From IMG/VR virus record IMGVR_UViG_3300046538_000301, positions 1 to 39,785 of that record: a stretch of 39,785 bases of DNA, one strand, 5' to 3'. Below are positions 14,073 to 22,617 of this stretch, one piece after another (the first letter of the stretch is position 1; every line of letters starts with the position of its first letter). A model generated the notes under the pieces. It saw only the letters and a list, made by a program, of their open reading frames with translations, had not been told where the DNA came from and searched no databases. This stretch comes from a virus. Both the position numbers and the translations under genes were made by a program.

Positions 14073-15344
14073 ATGTTCTTTTCCAATGTGCTTGGCGGTG
14101 ATGCGGCCAGTTTGACTGAGCCAGGCGGCAGTTTTTGGCGGGGCCTGATCGGCAGTGGCCGTAACAGCTCGGGCGTGAACGTTACCCACGATTCAGCGTT
14201 GGGCCTGCCGATCCTGCAGAACTGCGTCACCCTATTGGCAGAAAGCGCGGCGCAGCTGCCGCTCGAAATCTTCCTGCGGCAGGGCGAGGGTAAACGTGAA
14301 AGCGCGATTAACCATCCGCTTTACGATGTGTTGCGGTATCAGCCCAACGGTTTCCAGACTCCGTACGAGTTCCGCGAGTGTATGCAGCTCTCCGCAGGCC
14401 TGCGTGGTAACGGGTACAGTTTCATCGATCGTCGGGATGACGGGAACGTAACGGCGCTGTGGCCACTGCACAACGACAAAGTCCAAGTGCTCAAGGGCGG
14501 CGACCTGTTGCCGTATTACCGCGTTGGCGGTGGTGAGGCCATGCCCATGCGGATGATCCATCACGTCCGTTGGCACGCAACCAATCACTACGTCGGGCTT
14601 TCACCTGTCGAGCTGCACGCCGAATCTATCGGCTTGGCCGAGGCGGTGCGCAAATACACCGGCAAGAGTTTCGCCAATGGCGTTGCGGTGTCGGGTGTGA
14701 TCGAGCGTCCACGCGAAGCTCCCGCAATCAAGGACAAGGCCAGCATCGACAAAATTGTCGATCAATGGGGCCAGAAGTTCGGCGGCATCGACAATGCGAA
14801 GAAAGTCGCGCTGCTGCAAGAGGGCATGACCTTCAAGCCTGTTTCGATGAACAACGTCGACGCGGAGATTCTGGGCATCCTCAAGCTGACGGGCACCGAC
14901 ATTGCGCGGATGTACAAGATCCCGCTTCCCATGGTCAATGACCTGGAGAAGTCGAACTACAACACGCTGGAGCAGCTGCTGATCCAATTCGTGATCTTTG
15001 CGTTGCTTCCGTGGGTCAAGCGACACGAAGAAGCGATGATGCGCGACTTCCTGTTGCCTGACGATCGCCGGAAGTACTTCATCGAGTTCAACCTGTCTGG
15101 TTTGTTGCGCGGCGACCAAAAGAGCCGATATGAGGCATATGCCATTGGCCGGCAGTGGGGTTGGTTGAGCGCAAACGACATCCGCCGATTGGAAAATATG
15201 CCTCCGGTCACTGGCGGCGACATCTACATGCAGCCGTTAAACATGGTCGACGCGGGCAAGTCCGGCAGTGATCTTACGAACCCAAAGGTGCGTGCGCAGC
15301 TCGAGCTGCAGCAGGCTGAAATCGGAAGGATTCTGGCTCAATGA
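14073..15344 (+). CDS. Portal protein, HK97 family
   Basis: 423 residues from the ATG at 14073. Motifs of HK97-type portals are clear: ALGLPILQNCVTLLAESAAQLPLEIF near the N terminus, HPLYDVLRYQPN, IHHVRWHATNHYVGLSPVE, and the C-terminal GTDIARMYKIPLPMVNDLEKSNYNTLEQ followed by PWVKRHEEAMMRDFLL. It forms the dodecameric ring at the head vertex through which DNA passes and onto which the neck assembles. The ribosome site is the GGGGGG/AAGCATG region at the end of the preceding gene, 2 bp away. The protease start overlaps its stop as ATGA. Confidence 0.95.
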   Translation: MFFSNVLGGDAASLTEPGGSFWRGLIGSGRNSSGVNVTHDSALGLPILQNCVTLLAESAAQLPLEIFLRQGEGKRESAINHPLYDVLRYQPNGFQTPYEFRECMQLSAGLRGNGYSFIDRRDDGNVTALWPLHNDKVQVLKGGDLLPYYRVGGGEAMPMRMIHHVRWHATNHYVGLSPVELHAESIGLAEAVRKYTGKSFANGVAVSGVIERPREAPAIKDKASIDKIVDQWGQKFGGIDNAKKVALLQEGMTFKPVSMNNVDAEILGILKLTGTDIARMYKIPLPMVNDLEKSNYNTLEQLLIQFVIFALLPWVKRHEEAMMRDFLLPDDRRKYFIEFNLSGLLRGDQKSRYEAYAIGRQWGWLSANDIRRLENMPPVTGGDIYMQPLNMVDAGKSGSDLTNPKVRAQLELQQAEIGRILAQ

Positions 15345-16285
15345 AAAACTACCTCAGGGCATCAAGCCTTCTGTTCAATCAGCCGTTGCTGGTGACGCCG
15401 GACATGCTCGATCTGGGCGTACGTTGGGCCAACCAGGCAATGAGCCTGAACATCGTCAACATCGGGGCGCTGGGCCTTCCCAAGCTCTGGGCGGACGACG
15501 GTATGGATTACGTTGCTCAGCGCGAGGAGCAGCGACGGACAGCGATCGCGAATACGGGCGTTGAAGTTATTCCCGTCAGTGGCGTGTTGGTCAGTCGCGG
15601 CAGCCATATAGGCATGTGCGAGACGATGACCAGCTACGAAAGTCTGCGAGCTCAGATTCGTCAGGCAGTTGCGGATCCGATGGTGGAGCGTGTCGTGCTG
15701 GACATCGATAGTCCAGGCGGTTCGGCAGTCGGCGCGTTCGAGCTTGCTGCCGATATCCGCGCCATGGCCCAGCAAAAGCCCATCACTGGCATTGTCAACT
15801 TCATGGCGTACAGCGGCGGCTACCTCATTGGCGCGGCGTGCAGTGAGCTTGTGGTGAGCCAGACCAGCGGTGTCGGATCCATTGGCGTCATTGCCAGCCA
15901 CTTGGATCGCTCAAAGCAGGAGGAGGGCATGGGCGTAAAGGTAACGACCGTTTTCGCCGGGGCTCATAAGAACGACATGAGTCCGCATGAACCGCTGAGC
16001 GAGCAGTCGCTTCAGTACCTTAAAGATGTGGTGCAGGAAAGTTATCAACTGTTCGTCGGCGCGATTGCGGAATATCGCGGGCTATCTATGCAGCAGGTGA
16101 TAGCGACCGAGGCTGGTTTGTATCGTGGCCAGCAGGGCATCGCCGCTGGGCTTGCTGATCGTATGCAGAGTCCGCAGCACGCCGTTGATGATTTGTCTCG
16201 CTCTGTTGCTCTCAGCAGGGCCAATCGCCAGTCGGGCCGCATCAGCGTCCGGGCAGCAGCACTGAATATGCAAACCTTGATCTGA
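15341..16285 (+). CDS. Prohead maturation protease, S49 (SppA/ClpP-fold) family
   Basis: 314 residues of the S49 type: LDIDSPGGSAVG (residues 120-131) forms the oxyanion-side loop, Ser158 in AYSGGYLI is the expected nucleophile, and the Lys in DRSKQEEGMGVKVT (about 192) is the candidate general base. In HK97-like phages with this protease type it removes the capsid N-terminal delta domain and scaffold. It overlaps the portal gene by 4 bp and is followed by a hairpin (CCGCG/CGCGG) and an intrinsic terminator before the capsid gene. Confidence 0.92.
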   Translation: MKNYLRASSLLFNQPLLVTPDMLDLGVRWANQAMSLNIVNIGALGLPKLWADDGMDYVAQREEQRRTAIANTGVEVIPVSGVLVSRGSHIGMCETMTSYESLRAQIRQAVADPMVERVVLDIDSPGGSAVGAFELAADIRAMAQQKPITGIVNFMAYSGGYLIGAACSELVVSQTSGVGSIGVIASHLDRSKQEEGMGVKVTTVFAGAHKNDMSPHEPLSEQSLQYLKDVVQESYQLFVGAIAEYRGLSMQQVIATEAGLYRGQQGIAAGLADRMQSPQHAVDDLSRSVALSRANRQSGRISVRAAALNMQTLI

Positions 16286-16306
16286 CCGCGTTCGCGGCAG
16301 TCTACG

Positions 16307-16330
16307 AACCCGCCTTGTGCGGGTTTTTTT
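16307..16330 (+). terminator. Intrinsic terminator between protease and capsid genes
   Basis: AACCCGC (16307-16313) and GCGGGTT (16319-16325) around a 5-nt loop, continued by a T tract to 16330. It lies inside the head operon, just before the capsid ribosome site, so it may tune capsid mRNA or be bypassed by antitermination. Confidence 0.75.
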
Positions 16331-16346
16331 ATGCCCAGGAGGCAAC

Positions 16347-17660
16347 ATGTCCCTTGTACTTCAAATGCGCAGCGAACGCGCCACACTCGTCGCTTCGGTC
16401 ACCGCCTTGGCGAAGATCGAAGCGGAAGGCGGTTCGCTCAGTACCGAGCAGCTTTCTCAGTTCACTGAGTTGGAGACGAAGATTCACGGCTTGAGCGAGA
16501 AGATTGCTCGTGCCGAATCCGCCGAGCGCCTGCAGGCCGCAACGGCGGTACCTCTAAGCGAGAGCGCTCAGGGCAACAACAGCCCGCCCGGCCATATCTC
16601 CGGACCTTTCAACGAGCAGACGAGGCCAGGAATTGCCATGGCCCAGATGGTGCGTTTGCTCGTCCAGGCACAAGGCAACCAGCAACAGGCCGCAGAGTTG
16701 GCAAAGGCCAATAACTTCGGTGGTGATGTACACATGGCGCTGTCCACTGTCACGCCAGGTGCAGGCGGCGTGTTAGTGCCTGAAAACTTCAGTACCAGCG
16801 TGATCGAGTCGCTGCGTCCGAAATCAGTTGTACGTCGGATGGGCGCTGTAAGCCTGCCGCTGAACAACGGCAACCTGACCATGCCTCGCATCTTGGGCAA
16901 CACTCAGGTGAGCTACATCGGTACCGAGGAAGACATTCCCGTCACTGATATGCAATTCGGTGATCTGAAACTGGCATCGAAAAAAGCAGCAGCACTGGTA
17001 CCGATTTCCAACGATCTGATTGCGTATTCCGGCGTGAACCCGCGAATCGATACGCAGGTGAGCAACGATCTGTCGACAAGCATGGCCTTGTCGGAAGATC
17101 TGCACTTCATCCGCAGTGCAGGGGGCGGTTCGCTGCCGAAAGGTCTGCGCTACTGGGCGCCCGCAGGCAACGTGTCGGGTGCTCCAAGCGGCGCGACGTT
17201 GGCGATCGTTGATCTGTATCTGGGCGGGATGATGCTGCGCCTGGAAGCGGCCAATGTGGATCTGGCTTCCTGCGGTTGGATTCTGGCCCCGCGCACGTTG
17301 CGCTGGCTCCAGTCGTTGCGCGACGGCAACGGTAATAAGGCCTATCCAGAAATCGACACAGGGACCCTGAAGGGCTACCCATTCGCACTCACTACGCAGA
17401 TCCCGGTCAATCTGGGAGCGGGCGGCAATGAGTCCGAGATCTACTTCGTCAACTTTGCCGACTGCTACATCGGTGAAGACACGAACCTGGCAATCGCGAT
17501 CAGCACCGAGGCGTCCTACAAAGATGCTAACGGCAACACGGTTAGCGCCTTCCAGCGCGACCAGACGCTGATTCGTGTGATCAGCAAGCATGACTTCGGG
17601 CCACGTCACGTTGAGTCCGTTTCGGTCGGTACCGGCATCACGTGGGGCGCCGGCATGTAA
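16347..17660 (+). CDS. Major capsid protein, HK97 family
   Basis: 437 residues from the ATG at 16347 with AGGAGG 6 nt upstream. Residues 1-110 are a helical coiled-coil delta domain (KIEAEGGSLSTEQLSQFTELETKIHGLSEKIARAES) that is normally removed by the protease. The mature fold follows, with GGVLVPENFSTSVIESLRPKSVVRRMGA, the E-loop region rich in Leu/Met, YIGTEEDIPVTDMQFGDLKLASKKAAALVPISNDLIAYS, and the C-terminal FQRDQTLIRVISKHDFGPRHVESVSV. It assembles the icosahedral head. The start at 16317 would lie within the terminator and is rejected. Confidence 0.95.
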   Translation: MSLVLQMRSERATLVASVTALAKIEAEGGSLSTEQLSQFTELETKIHGLSEKIARAESAERLQAATAVPLSESAQGNNSPPGHISGPFNEQTRPGIAMAQMVRLLVQAQGNQQQAAELAKANNFGGDVHMALSTVTPGAGGVLVPENFSTSVIESLRPKSVVRRMGAVSLPLNNGNLTMPRILGNTQVSYIGTEEDIPVTDMQFGDLKLASKKAAALVPISNDLIAYSGVNPRIDTQVSNDLSTSMALSEDLHFIRSAGGGSLPKGLRYWAPAGNVSGAPSGATLAIVDLYLGGMMLRLEAANVDLASCGWILAPRTLRWLQSLRDGNGNKAYPEIDTGTLKGYPFALTTQIPVNLGAGGNESEIYFVNFADCYIGEDTNLAIAISTEASYKDANGNTVSAFQRDQTLIRVISKHDFGPRHVESVSVGTGITWGAGM

Positions 17661-17709
17661 CCCCTTGGCTCTGCCAGCCGGCGGGGCCAACTGTTAAAGG
17701 TAAATCGCA

Positions 17710-17973
17710 ATGAAGCCAACCATCATCACATTCATTCTTCCTTGGCGCGGTTACTCGGCAGGTGAGACCGCAGGGTTCGACGATGACGTCGCCCAGAAGC
17801 TCATCGACGGCGGTGCAGCAGAGGCATACACCGGCAAGAAGAAAGCTGCTGCAGCACGCACTCAGACCTCTGGCACCGACACACCGCCGCCGGCAGGTGT
17901 TGATTCGGCCAACGGTGTTGCGCCGCCGGGTAAAAATGGCAGCTCGGACGAACCTGATACCGGGAAGCCCTAA
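17710..17973 (+). CDS. Small head-associated protein, Pro/Gly-rich tail
   Basis: 87 residues: a compact N-terminal part (IITFILPWRGYSAGETAGFDDDVAQKLIDGGAAEAY, residues 5-41) resembling short head fibre or linker modules that begin many HK97-cluster accessory proteins, followed by a low-complexity Thr/Pro/Gly/Ser tail (45-87). AAAGGT lies upstream of the ATG. Position after the capsid gene suggests a decoration or joining role. No firm family assignment. Confidence 0.6.
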   Translation: MKPTIITFILPWRGYSAGETAGFDDDVAQKLIDGGAAEAYTGKKKAAAARTQTSGTDTPPPAGVDSANGVAPPGKNGSSDEPDTGKP

Positions 17974-17976
17974 TCA

Positions 17977-18528
17977 ATGGCCCGCCGAATCGCTTATACA
18001 GGCGACCCTGTTCTCACGATGGCGCAAGTGGCATACCAGTGCCGGATCGAACCGGAAGATATGCAGCCCGAGCTGGTGGACCTCATCATCATTCCCGGCG
18101 TCACTGCGCAGTGCGAGTCAAAAACGGGCGCAGCGATCCGGCGGGCGATCTACGTTGAGGACTGGGCAGACGGCAGCGGCGATGGATCAGCGCTTGATGT
18201 GGGCCAGGCTACCGAGGTTGAGTCAGTGCTGTCATTCAATGACCGAGGTATTGCGGTCAACCAGGTGGGACCGTTCGATCTTCGGCAGGGTAGCCGAGAA
18301 AGTCAGCTGTATTTCCCGGCGGGCCGGCCTTCAGGACGGCTCCAGATTCGCTACACGGCGGGCGTCGATATCGAGGCGTACCCCGGTGTACTGAGCTGGC
18401 TACTCATGGCAGCTGCTACGGCGTGGCAGCAGCGCGAAAAGCTGATCCTCGGGCAAACCCTTGCCGAGGTACCGTCCTCTTTTCTTGACCACCTGCTGGC
18501 TGAGATCACAGTTCCCCCGAGGTTTTAA
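17977..18528 (+). CDS. Head-tail connector, gp6-like adaptor
   Basis: 183 residues. The order after the capsid and the pattern LTMAQVAYQCRIEPEDMQPELVDLIIIPGVTAQCESKTGAAIRRAIYVEDW match the gp6-like head-tail connector family (helical bundle beneath the portal). The C-terminal part, PGVLSWLLMAAATAWQQREKLI, is the usual closing helix. It starts 3 bp after the preceding gene. Confidence 0.8.
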   Translation: MARRIAYTGDPVLTMAQVAYQCRIEPEDMQPELVDLIIIPGVTAQCESKTGAAIRRAIYVEDWADGSGDGSALDVGQATEVESVLSFNDRGIAVNQVGPFDLRQGSRESQLYFPAGRPSGRLQIRYTAGVDIEAYPGVLSWLLMAAATAWQQREKLILGQTLAEVPSSFLDHLLAEITVPPRF

Positions 18529-18530
18529 TC

Positions 18531-18872
18531 ATGGGTATGCGCGAACCGGCGGCTGGGGAGTTAAACAGGCGGATCACGATCCGTCTGCGCAACGACGAGC
18601 CAACCGACGACATGTCATTGGCGTCCGCGTACATCGAAGTTGCCCAGCGTTGGGCAAAGATCGAACCGCTGGGCACCGCCGTGTATGCCGGAGCGGTTCA
18701 GATCGGTGAAGCAATGACACATCGCATCACCTTTCCGAAGATCAACGGACTGACCCGCGCGCATGAAGTTACCAGGGGTGCACAGGTTTTCCGGGTGCGA
18801 CGGGTAACAGATCTGAATGGCCGGGGTGTTTACACCGTGGTCGACGTTGAAGAGCTTGAACCCAACATATGA
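18531..18872 (+). CDS. Head closure protein (SPP1 gp16/lambda FII-like)
   Basis: 113 residues of the head-closure or head-tail joining family: PAAGELNRRITIRLRNDEPTDDMS at the N terminus, then QRWAKIEPLGTAVYAGAVQIGEAMTHRITFPK and the typical VFRVRRVTDLNGRGVYTVVDVEEL beta-barrel strands. It seals the neck after packaging. GAGGTTTTA lies upstream of its ATG. Confidence 0.85.
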   Translation: MGMREPAAGELNRRITIRLRNDEPTDDMSLASAYIEVAQRWAKIEPLGTAVYAGAVQIGEAMTHRITFPKINGLTRAHEVTRGAQVFRVRRVTDLNGRGVYTVVDVEELEPNI

Positions 18873-18880
18873 GGTAGGCC

Positions 18881-19402
18881 ATGTCTAACTCTGCATCGCT
18901 TGAAGGCTATCTGCACTTTGAGGGCTTCGACAGTTTCACGCGCGATGCGTTTGATAAACGCAAAATCCGCGCAGGGATGCGCAAGGCCGGCAAGTTGGTT
19001 ACCCAGCGTGCGCAGATGAACCTGGCGCTCGGCAAAGGTCAGGAAGGCTATCCGGTCAATCGTACGGGTACCACATTAGAGTCGATCAACTTCAAGGTTT
19101 CTCGGGCCGGGTTCCTGGTCCGTATCGCCCCGCGCAAGACGGCGGCCATGAAGGATTTCTACCCTGCCTACCTGCATTACGGAGTCCGCTTAGGATCGCG
19201 GATCAAGGCGCTGCCACCAGGGCAAGGGAAGGGGCGCAGCAACCGACGGGCCAAAGGTGTCCGGGCTGATTTGATTGCCGCACGTCAGGCCGGCGGCTGG
19301 CGGATCACGCCGCGTGACAACTACATGGCGGACGCTTTGCAGGATTCCAGTACGGAGATTCAAGCCATTTTGGCGCAAGCGTTTGCAGCCAGCTTGCAAT
19401 AA
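18881..19402 (+). CDS. Neck/tail-completion protein, HK97 gp10 family
   Basis: 173 residues. Pattern of HK97-gp10-like proteins: SLEGYLHFEGFDSFTRDAFDKRKIRAGMRKAGKLVTQRAQMNL, the VNRTGTTLESINFKVSR turn, and the YPAYLHYGVRLGS motif before a basic loop (GKGRSNRRAKG) and the C-terminal MADALQDSSTEIQAILAQAF helix. It bridges neck and tail. A bidirectional-looking terminator follows. Confidence 0.85.
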   Translation: MSNSASLEGYLHFEGFDSFTRDAFDKRKIRAGMRKAGKLVTQRAQMNLALGKGQEGYPVNRTGTTLESINFKVSRAGFLVRIAPRKTAAMKDFYPAYLHYGVRLGSRIKALPPGQGKGRSNRRAKGVRADLIAARQAGGWRITPRDNYMADALQDSSTEIQAILAQAFAASLQ

Positions 19403-19419
19403 GTCCTTAGGTACAACCC

Positions 19420-19445
19420 AAGCCCCGATCATCGGGGCTTTTTTA
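19420..19445 (+). terminator. Intrinsic terminator at the head-tail gene boundary
   Basis: AGCCCCGA and TCGGGGCT with a 3-nt loop, followed by a T tract to 19444. It separates the HK97-like head block from the Mu-like tail block, the point where the two phage lineages were joined. Confidence 0.8.
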
Positions 19446-19459
19446 CGCGTGGACCACTC

Positions 19460-20050
19460 ATGAAAATCAGCCCTGTGATCCAGCAGTTGCGCATTTACTG
19501 CCCCTCATTTGCAGGACGGGTAGCCGGCGGCCTGGACTGGGACCCTACCGAGAAGAGTGCGAATACGGCCCTGCCGGCAGCATTTGTTATCGCAGTGGGT
19601 GACACCGCTGAAGAATCAAAAACCAACATCGTTCGGCAGGACGTGCGCGACGAATTTGATGTGTGCGTGGTGTTGGTCAACAAAGACGAGCGCGGCCAGG
19701 CGGCGAACGATCAGCTACACATTGTGCGTGGCGAACTGTGGCGTGCGTTGGTGGGGTTTGTGCCGGACGAACAAAGTGAGCCACTTCAGTACGACGGCAG
19801 CGCCCTGCTGCTGATTGACCGGTCACGGGCTGTTTACCGATATCGGTTTTTTACCGAGTTTCAGCTTGGCCGCAACAGCAAGGATGAGCCGCCGGAAACA
19901 TGGCAGGAGCGCGAGCTGGATGGCCTACCGCCCTTGGAAGGGCTCGACATCGATGTCGATTATATCGAGCCCATGTGTGACAAGAACCTAACCGAAAGCG
20001 GCCCTGACGGCCGTATCGAAATGCAACTGCGCGAGGATCTTCCCCAGTGA
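19460..20050 (+). CDS. Tail terminator/completion protein (Mu gp37-like position)
   Basis: 196 residues of alpha/beta type: VIQQLRIYCPSFAGRVAGGLDW at the N terminus, then strands FVIAVGDTAEES and DEFDVCVVLVNKDERG, and a C-terminal YRYRFFTEFQLGRNSK segment. The position just before DUF2635 and sheath genes corresponds to Mu gp37 and related tail-terminator proteins, which cap the growing tail. Similarity is by pattern and context only. Confidence 0.7.
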   Translation: MKISPVIQQLRIYCPSFAGRVAGGLDWDPTEKSANTALPAAFVIAVGDTAEESKTNIVRQDVRDEFDVCVVLVNKDERGQAANDQLHIVRGELWRALVGFVPDEQSEPLQYDGSALLLIDRSRAVYRYRFFTEFQLGRNSKDEPPETWQERELDGLPPLEGLDIDVDYIEPMCDKNLTESGPDGRIEMQLREDLPQ

Positions 20051-20307
20051 CACAACTCTACGTGAAGCCGGCAAAGGACCGGGCGACTCCTGATCCGGAT
20101 AAGGGCGGCGAACTGCTGCCTGAGGCCGGTAGCTGGGTACCGAACTCTGCTTACTGGCAGCGTCGGCTGGCCGACAGCGACGTGGTGGAAAGTGATCCGC
20201 CGGCTGAGTCCGATGCCCCCGAAATGATCGCGATCGAGTCTCCGGCTGAGCCCGGCGCCTTGGCAGTGGTCGAGACCAAACCCCTCAAAGGGAGCAAAGG
20301 CGCATGA
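20047..20307 (+). CDS. DUF2635 family protein (Mu gp38-like)
   Basis: 86 residues; the N-terminal half (LYVKPAKDRATPDPDKGGELLPEAGSWVPNSAYWQRRLADSDV) is the DUF2635 signature found just before the sheath gene in Mu-like phages, and the remainder is a low-complexity acidic Pro/Ala/Glu tail. GTG start overlapping the previous stop; its own stop overlaps the sheath start by 4 bp. Function unknown even in Mu. Confidence 0.85.
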   Translation: MTQLYVKPAKDRATPDPDKGGELLPEAGSWVPNSAYWQRRLADSDVVESDPPAESDAPEMIAIESPAEPGALAVVETKPLKGSKGA

Positions 20308-21791
20308 GCGTAGGCTTTAATCAAATCCCCAGTGATATCCGGGTGCCGCTGTTTTACGCTGAGATCGACAACAGTCAGGCCAATAGCGCGACCTCTTCCA
20401 TGCCGCGGTTGATTGTTGGCCAGGTGAATGACGACGCCGCGGCTGATGAGATTGGCAAGCTCGTTTTGGTTTCCAGTCTCAGCATGGCCAAAAGCATCGG
20501 CGGTTTGGGTTCGATGTTGGCTCAGATGTATGAAACGTTTCGCCGTGCAGATCCTGCTGGCGAGATCTGGTGCTTGCCTTTGAAGGCTACGGGTACCAAG
20601 GCGTCCGGCACCATCACAGTGACTGGTGCCGCGTCGGAGTCGGGAACGCTGAACCTCTATGTAGGTTCTGATCGCATCCGCGCGACGGTTACAAAGGGTG
20701 CTGCTCCAGCCGTCGTTGCCACGGCCATTGCGGCAGCAGTGAACAACGCCGCTTTGGCGGTTACTGCAGTGGCTGTAAGCGGCGTTGTAACGCTGACCTG
20801 CAAATGGTCGGGTGACAGCGGTAATGACATCTCGCTGACATTCAATCGCCTCGGGCGGGCTAATGGGGAGTTTTCACCTGCAGGTTTGACGCTTGTTGTG
20901 GATGCGATGACAGGTGGAGCGGGATCCCCCGAGTTTGGGCCGGCACTTGCGCAGCTTGGCGATGAGCCTTTTGAATTCATCTGCTCGCCCTGGTCGGACG
21001 AAACATCGCTGGACGCCTGGAAAGAATTCATGGGCGATTCAAGCGGTCGCTGGAGCTGGACGCAGCAATTGTACGGGCACGTTTATAGCGCCAAACGCGG
21101 GACGGTCGGGCAGGCCGTTGCATTCGGCATGACCCGAAACGATCAGCACTGCACGGTGTACGGCTTTGAGGTAGGTTGCCCGGATCCGTTCTGGAGCGTT
21201 GCGGCAGCGTATGCGGCCCGAACAGCTGTTTTCATCTCAGCGGACCCGGCTCGTCCAACGCAGTCAGGAGAGTTGAGCGGCATCAGTCCGGCCCCCGCTG
21301 GACAACGCTTCACCCTGACCGAGCGGCAGTCGCTACTGAGCCGTGGAATCGCGACGGCGTACTTTTCCGGCGGCGCCGTTCGTATCGAACGAGCGATCAC
21401 CACCTACCAGAAGAACGCTTTTGACCAGGCTGACGATTCGTACCTGGACAGCGAGTCACTGCATCAGTCGGCCTATGTCATCAAGTATCTCAAGGGCCGG
21501 ATCACCAGCAAATACGGGCGGCACAAACTGGCGAACGACGGTACGCGCTTTGGCGCGGGTCAGGCGATCGCGACGCCAAACGTGATTCGCGCTGAGTTGA
21601 TTTCGGGCTATTTCGAGCTGGAGCAACAGGGCATCGTCGAGAACGCCGAGGCGTTCGCTGCGAACCTGGTGGTGGAGCGATCGAGCACGAACCCCAACAG
21701 GCTGAATGTGCTGTACCCGCCAGACCTGGTGAACCAACTGCGCATCTTCGCGCTGCAATACCAGTTCCGGTTGCAGTACGCCGCCGCTTGA
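20304..21791 (+). CDS. Tail sheath protein, Mu gpL-like
   Basis: 495 residues. It matches the Mu gpL/subtilisin-like-domain sheath family: VGFNQIPSDIRVPLFYAEIDNSQAN at the N terminus, an inserted beta domain with repeated Gly/Val/Ala-rich strands (about 105-205), the FEFICSPWSDETSLDAWKEFM core and the C-terminal TYQKNAFDQADDSYLDSESLHQSAYVIKYLKGRI region. A sheath protein shows the tail is contractile. GGAGCAAAGGCGC precedes the ATG. Confidence 0.95.
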   Translation: MSVGFNQIPSDIRVPLFYAEIDNSQANSATSSMPRLIVGQVNDDAAADEIGKLVLVSSLSMAKSIGGLGSMLAQMYETFRRADPAGEIWCLPLKATGTKASGTITVTGAASESGTLNLYVGSDRIRATVTKGAAPAVVATAIAAAVNNAALAVTAVAVSGVVTLTCKWSGDSGNDISLTFNRLGRANGEFSPAGLTLVVDAMTGGAGSPEFGPALAQLGDEPFEFICSPWSDETSLDAWKEFMGDSSGRWSWTQQLYGHVYSAKRGTVGQAVAFGMTRNDQHCTVYGFEVGCPDPFWSVAAAYAARTAVFISADPARPTQSGELSGISPAPAGQRFTLTERQSLLSRGIATAYFSGGAVRIERAITTYQKNAFDQADDSYLDSESLHQSAYVIKYLKGRITSKYGRHKLANDGTRFGAGQAIATPNVIRAELISGYFELEQQGIVENAEAFAANLVVERSSTNPNRLNVLYPPDLVNQLRIFALQYQFRLQYAAA

Positions 21792-21807
21792 TTCGAAGGA
21801 CAACCAT

Positions 21808-21831
21808 AGCCCGCCCAGTGCGGGCTTTTTT
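21808..21831 (+). terminator. Intrinsic terminator between sheath and tube genes
   Basis: AGCCCGC (21808-21814) and GCGGGCT (21820-21826) around CCAGT, followed by T6. The tube gene's ATG is 15 bp downstream. Confidence 0.8.
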
Positions 21832-21845
21832 GTGGGGAAACAGAA

Positions 21846-22193
21846 ATGGGAAGAAAAGTAGCTGGCACCGTCTACGCGAAGGTTGACGGTACGCAGTTCA
21901 CAGTCACCGGCGGCGTTGAAACCCCGTTGAGTGACAAGAAACGTGAGACGGTGGCCCCGGGGTTTTTCAAAGAAGAAGACCTGCCGGCCTACGTCAAGCT
22001 GACAGCGATCGATGATCCAGATCTGCCGATCAAGCAGCTGGTCAACGCCACGGACTCAACCATCACGGTCGAGTTCGGCAACGGTCGCATCTATGTCCTG
22101 TCCGGTGCCTACATCGTCGGTGAGCCAGCGGCCAAAGGCGACGACGGCACGATCGAGTTCGAATGGAACGGTACGAAAGGGGTATGGCAATGA
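21846..22193 (+). CDS. Tail tube protein, Mu gpM-like
   Basis: 115 residues of the phage tail tube family (pattern VAGTVYAKVDGTQFTVTGGVETPLSDKKRETV, then YVKLTAIDDPDLPIKQLVNATDSTITVEFGNGRIYVLSGAYIVGEPAAK and EFEWNGTKG). It forms the inner tube inside the sheath. TGGGGAAACAGAA precedes the ATG. The chaperone gene overlaps its end as ATGA. Confidence 0.93.
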   Translation: MGRKVAGTVYAKVDGTQFTVTGGVETPLSDKKRETVAPGFFKEEDLPAYVKLTAIDDPDLPIKQLVNATDSTITVEFGNGRIYVLSGAYIVGEPAAKGDDGTIEFEWNGTKGVWQ

Positions 22194-22486
22194 CGGAAGT
22201 CATCAAGCTGGTTACGCCGATCGAGGCGCACGGCGAGACGTTGAATGAAATCACTTTCAGACGTCCTACTGCGCAGGAAGCGCGAACCATCAAGTCTCTG
22301 CCCTACAAGATCGATAAAAACGAAGACGTATCGCTGGATCTCGATGTGGCTGCGAAATACATCGCTGTCTGTGCCGGCATTCCTCAGTCGTCGGTCAACC
22401 AGCTCGACCTCTCTGACCTCAACAGTCTGAGCTGGGCCGTGGCTGGTTTTTTCATGACAGCGGCGTCAGCGACCTTGAAGGCTTGA
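22190..22486 (+). CDS. Tail assembly chaperone, short form (Mu gp41-like)
   Basis: 98 residues from the ATG at 22190, with AAAGGGGT 7 nt upstream and a 4-bp overlap with the tube stop. The sequence (VIKLVTPIEAHGETLNEITFRRPTAQEARTIKSLPY and the VAAKYIAVCAGIPQSSVNQLDLSDLNSLSWAVAGFFM end) is the Mu gp41/tail-assembly-protein pattern. Near its end a T-TTT-TTC heptamer allows a -1 frameshift that would replace the last 10 residues with a 54-residue extension. The short form probably coats the tape-measure protein before tube polymerisation. Confidence 0.88.
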   Translation: MTEVIKLVTPIEAHGETLNEITFRRPTAQEARTIKSLPYKIDKNEDVSLDLDVAAKYIAVCAGIPQSSVNQLDLSDLNSLSWAVAGFFMTAASATLKA

Positions 22487-22617
22487 TCGCCGTCGTCTAC
22501 GACCTTGCTTACTTCTGGAAGACCGATCCCGCGCTGATGATGTCCAGGACACTGGACACCATCGTTGAGTCGATCGAGCACGCCCAGCGTATTAATCAAG
22601 CCATGAAGGTGGAGTGA
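22190..22617 (+). CDS. Tail assembly chaperone, -1 frameshifted long form
   Basis: Reading shifts back one base at 22447-22453 (T TTT TTC, zero frame TTT-TTC). The frame then continues ...HDSGVSDLEGLIAVVYDLAYFW to a stop at 22615-22617, giving about 142 residues. The extension runs right up to the tape-measure ATG and has no start codon of its own before ATG codons deep inside it (ATGATG at about 22537). Overlapping frameshifted chaperone pairs immediately before the tape-measure gene are conserved in tailed phages (lambda G/GT, P2 E/E'). Frameshift efficiency and direction are inferred from the canonical heptamer. Confidence 0.75.
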
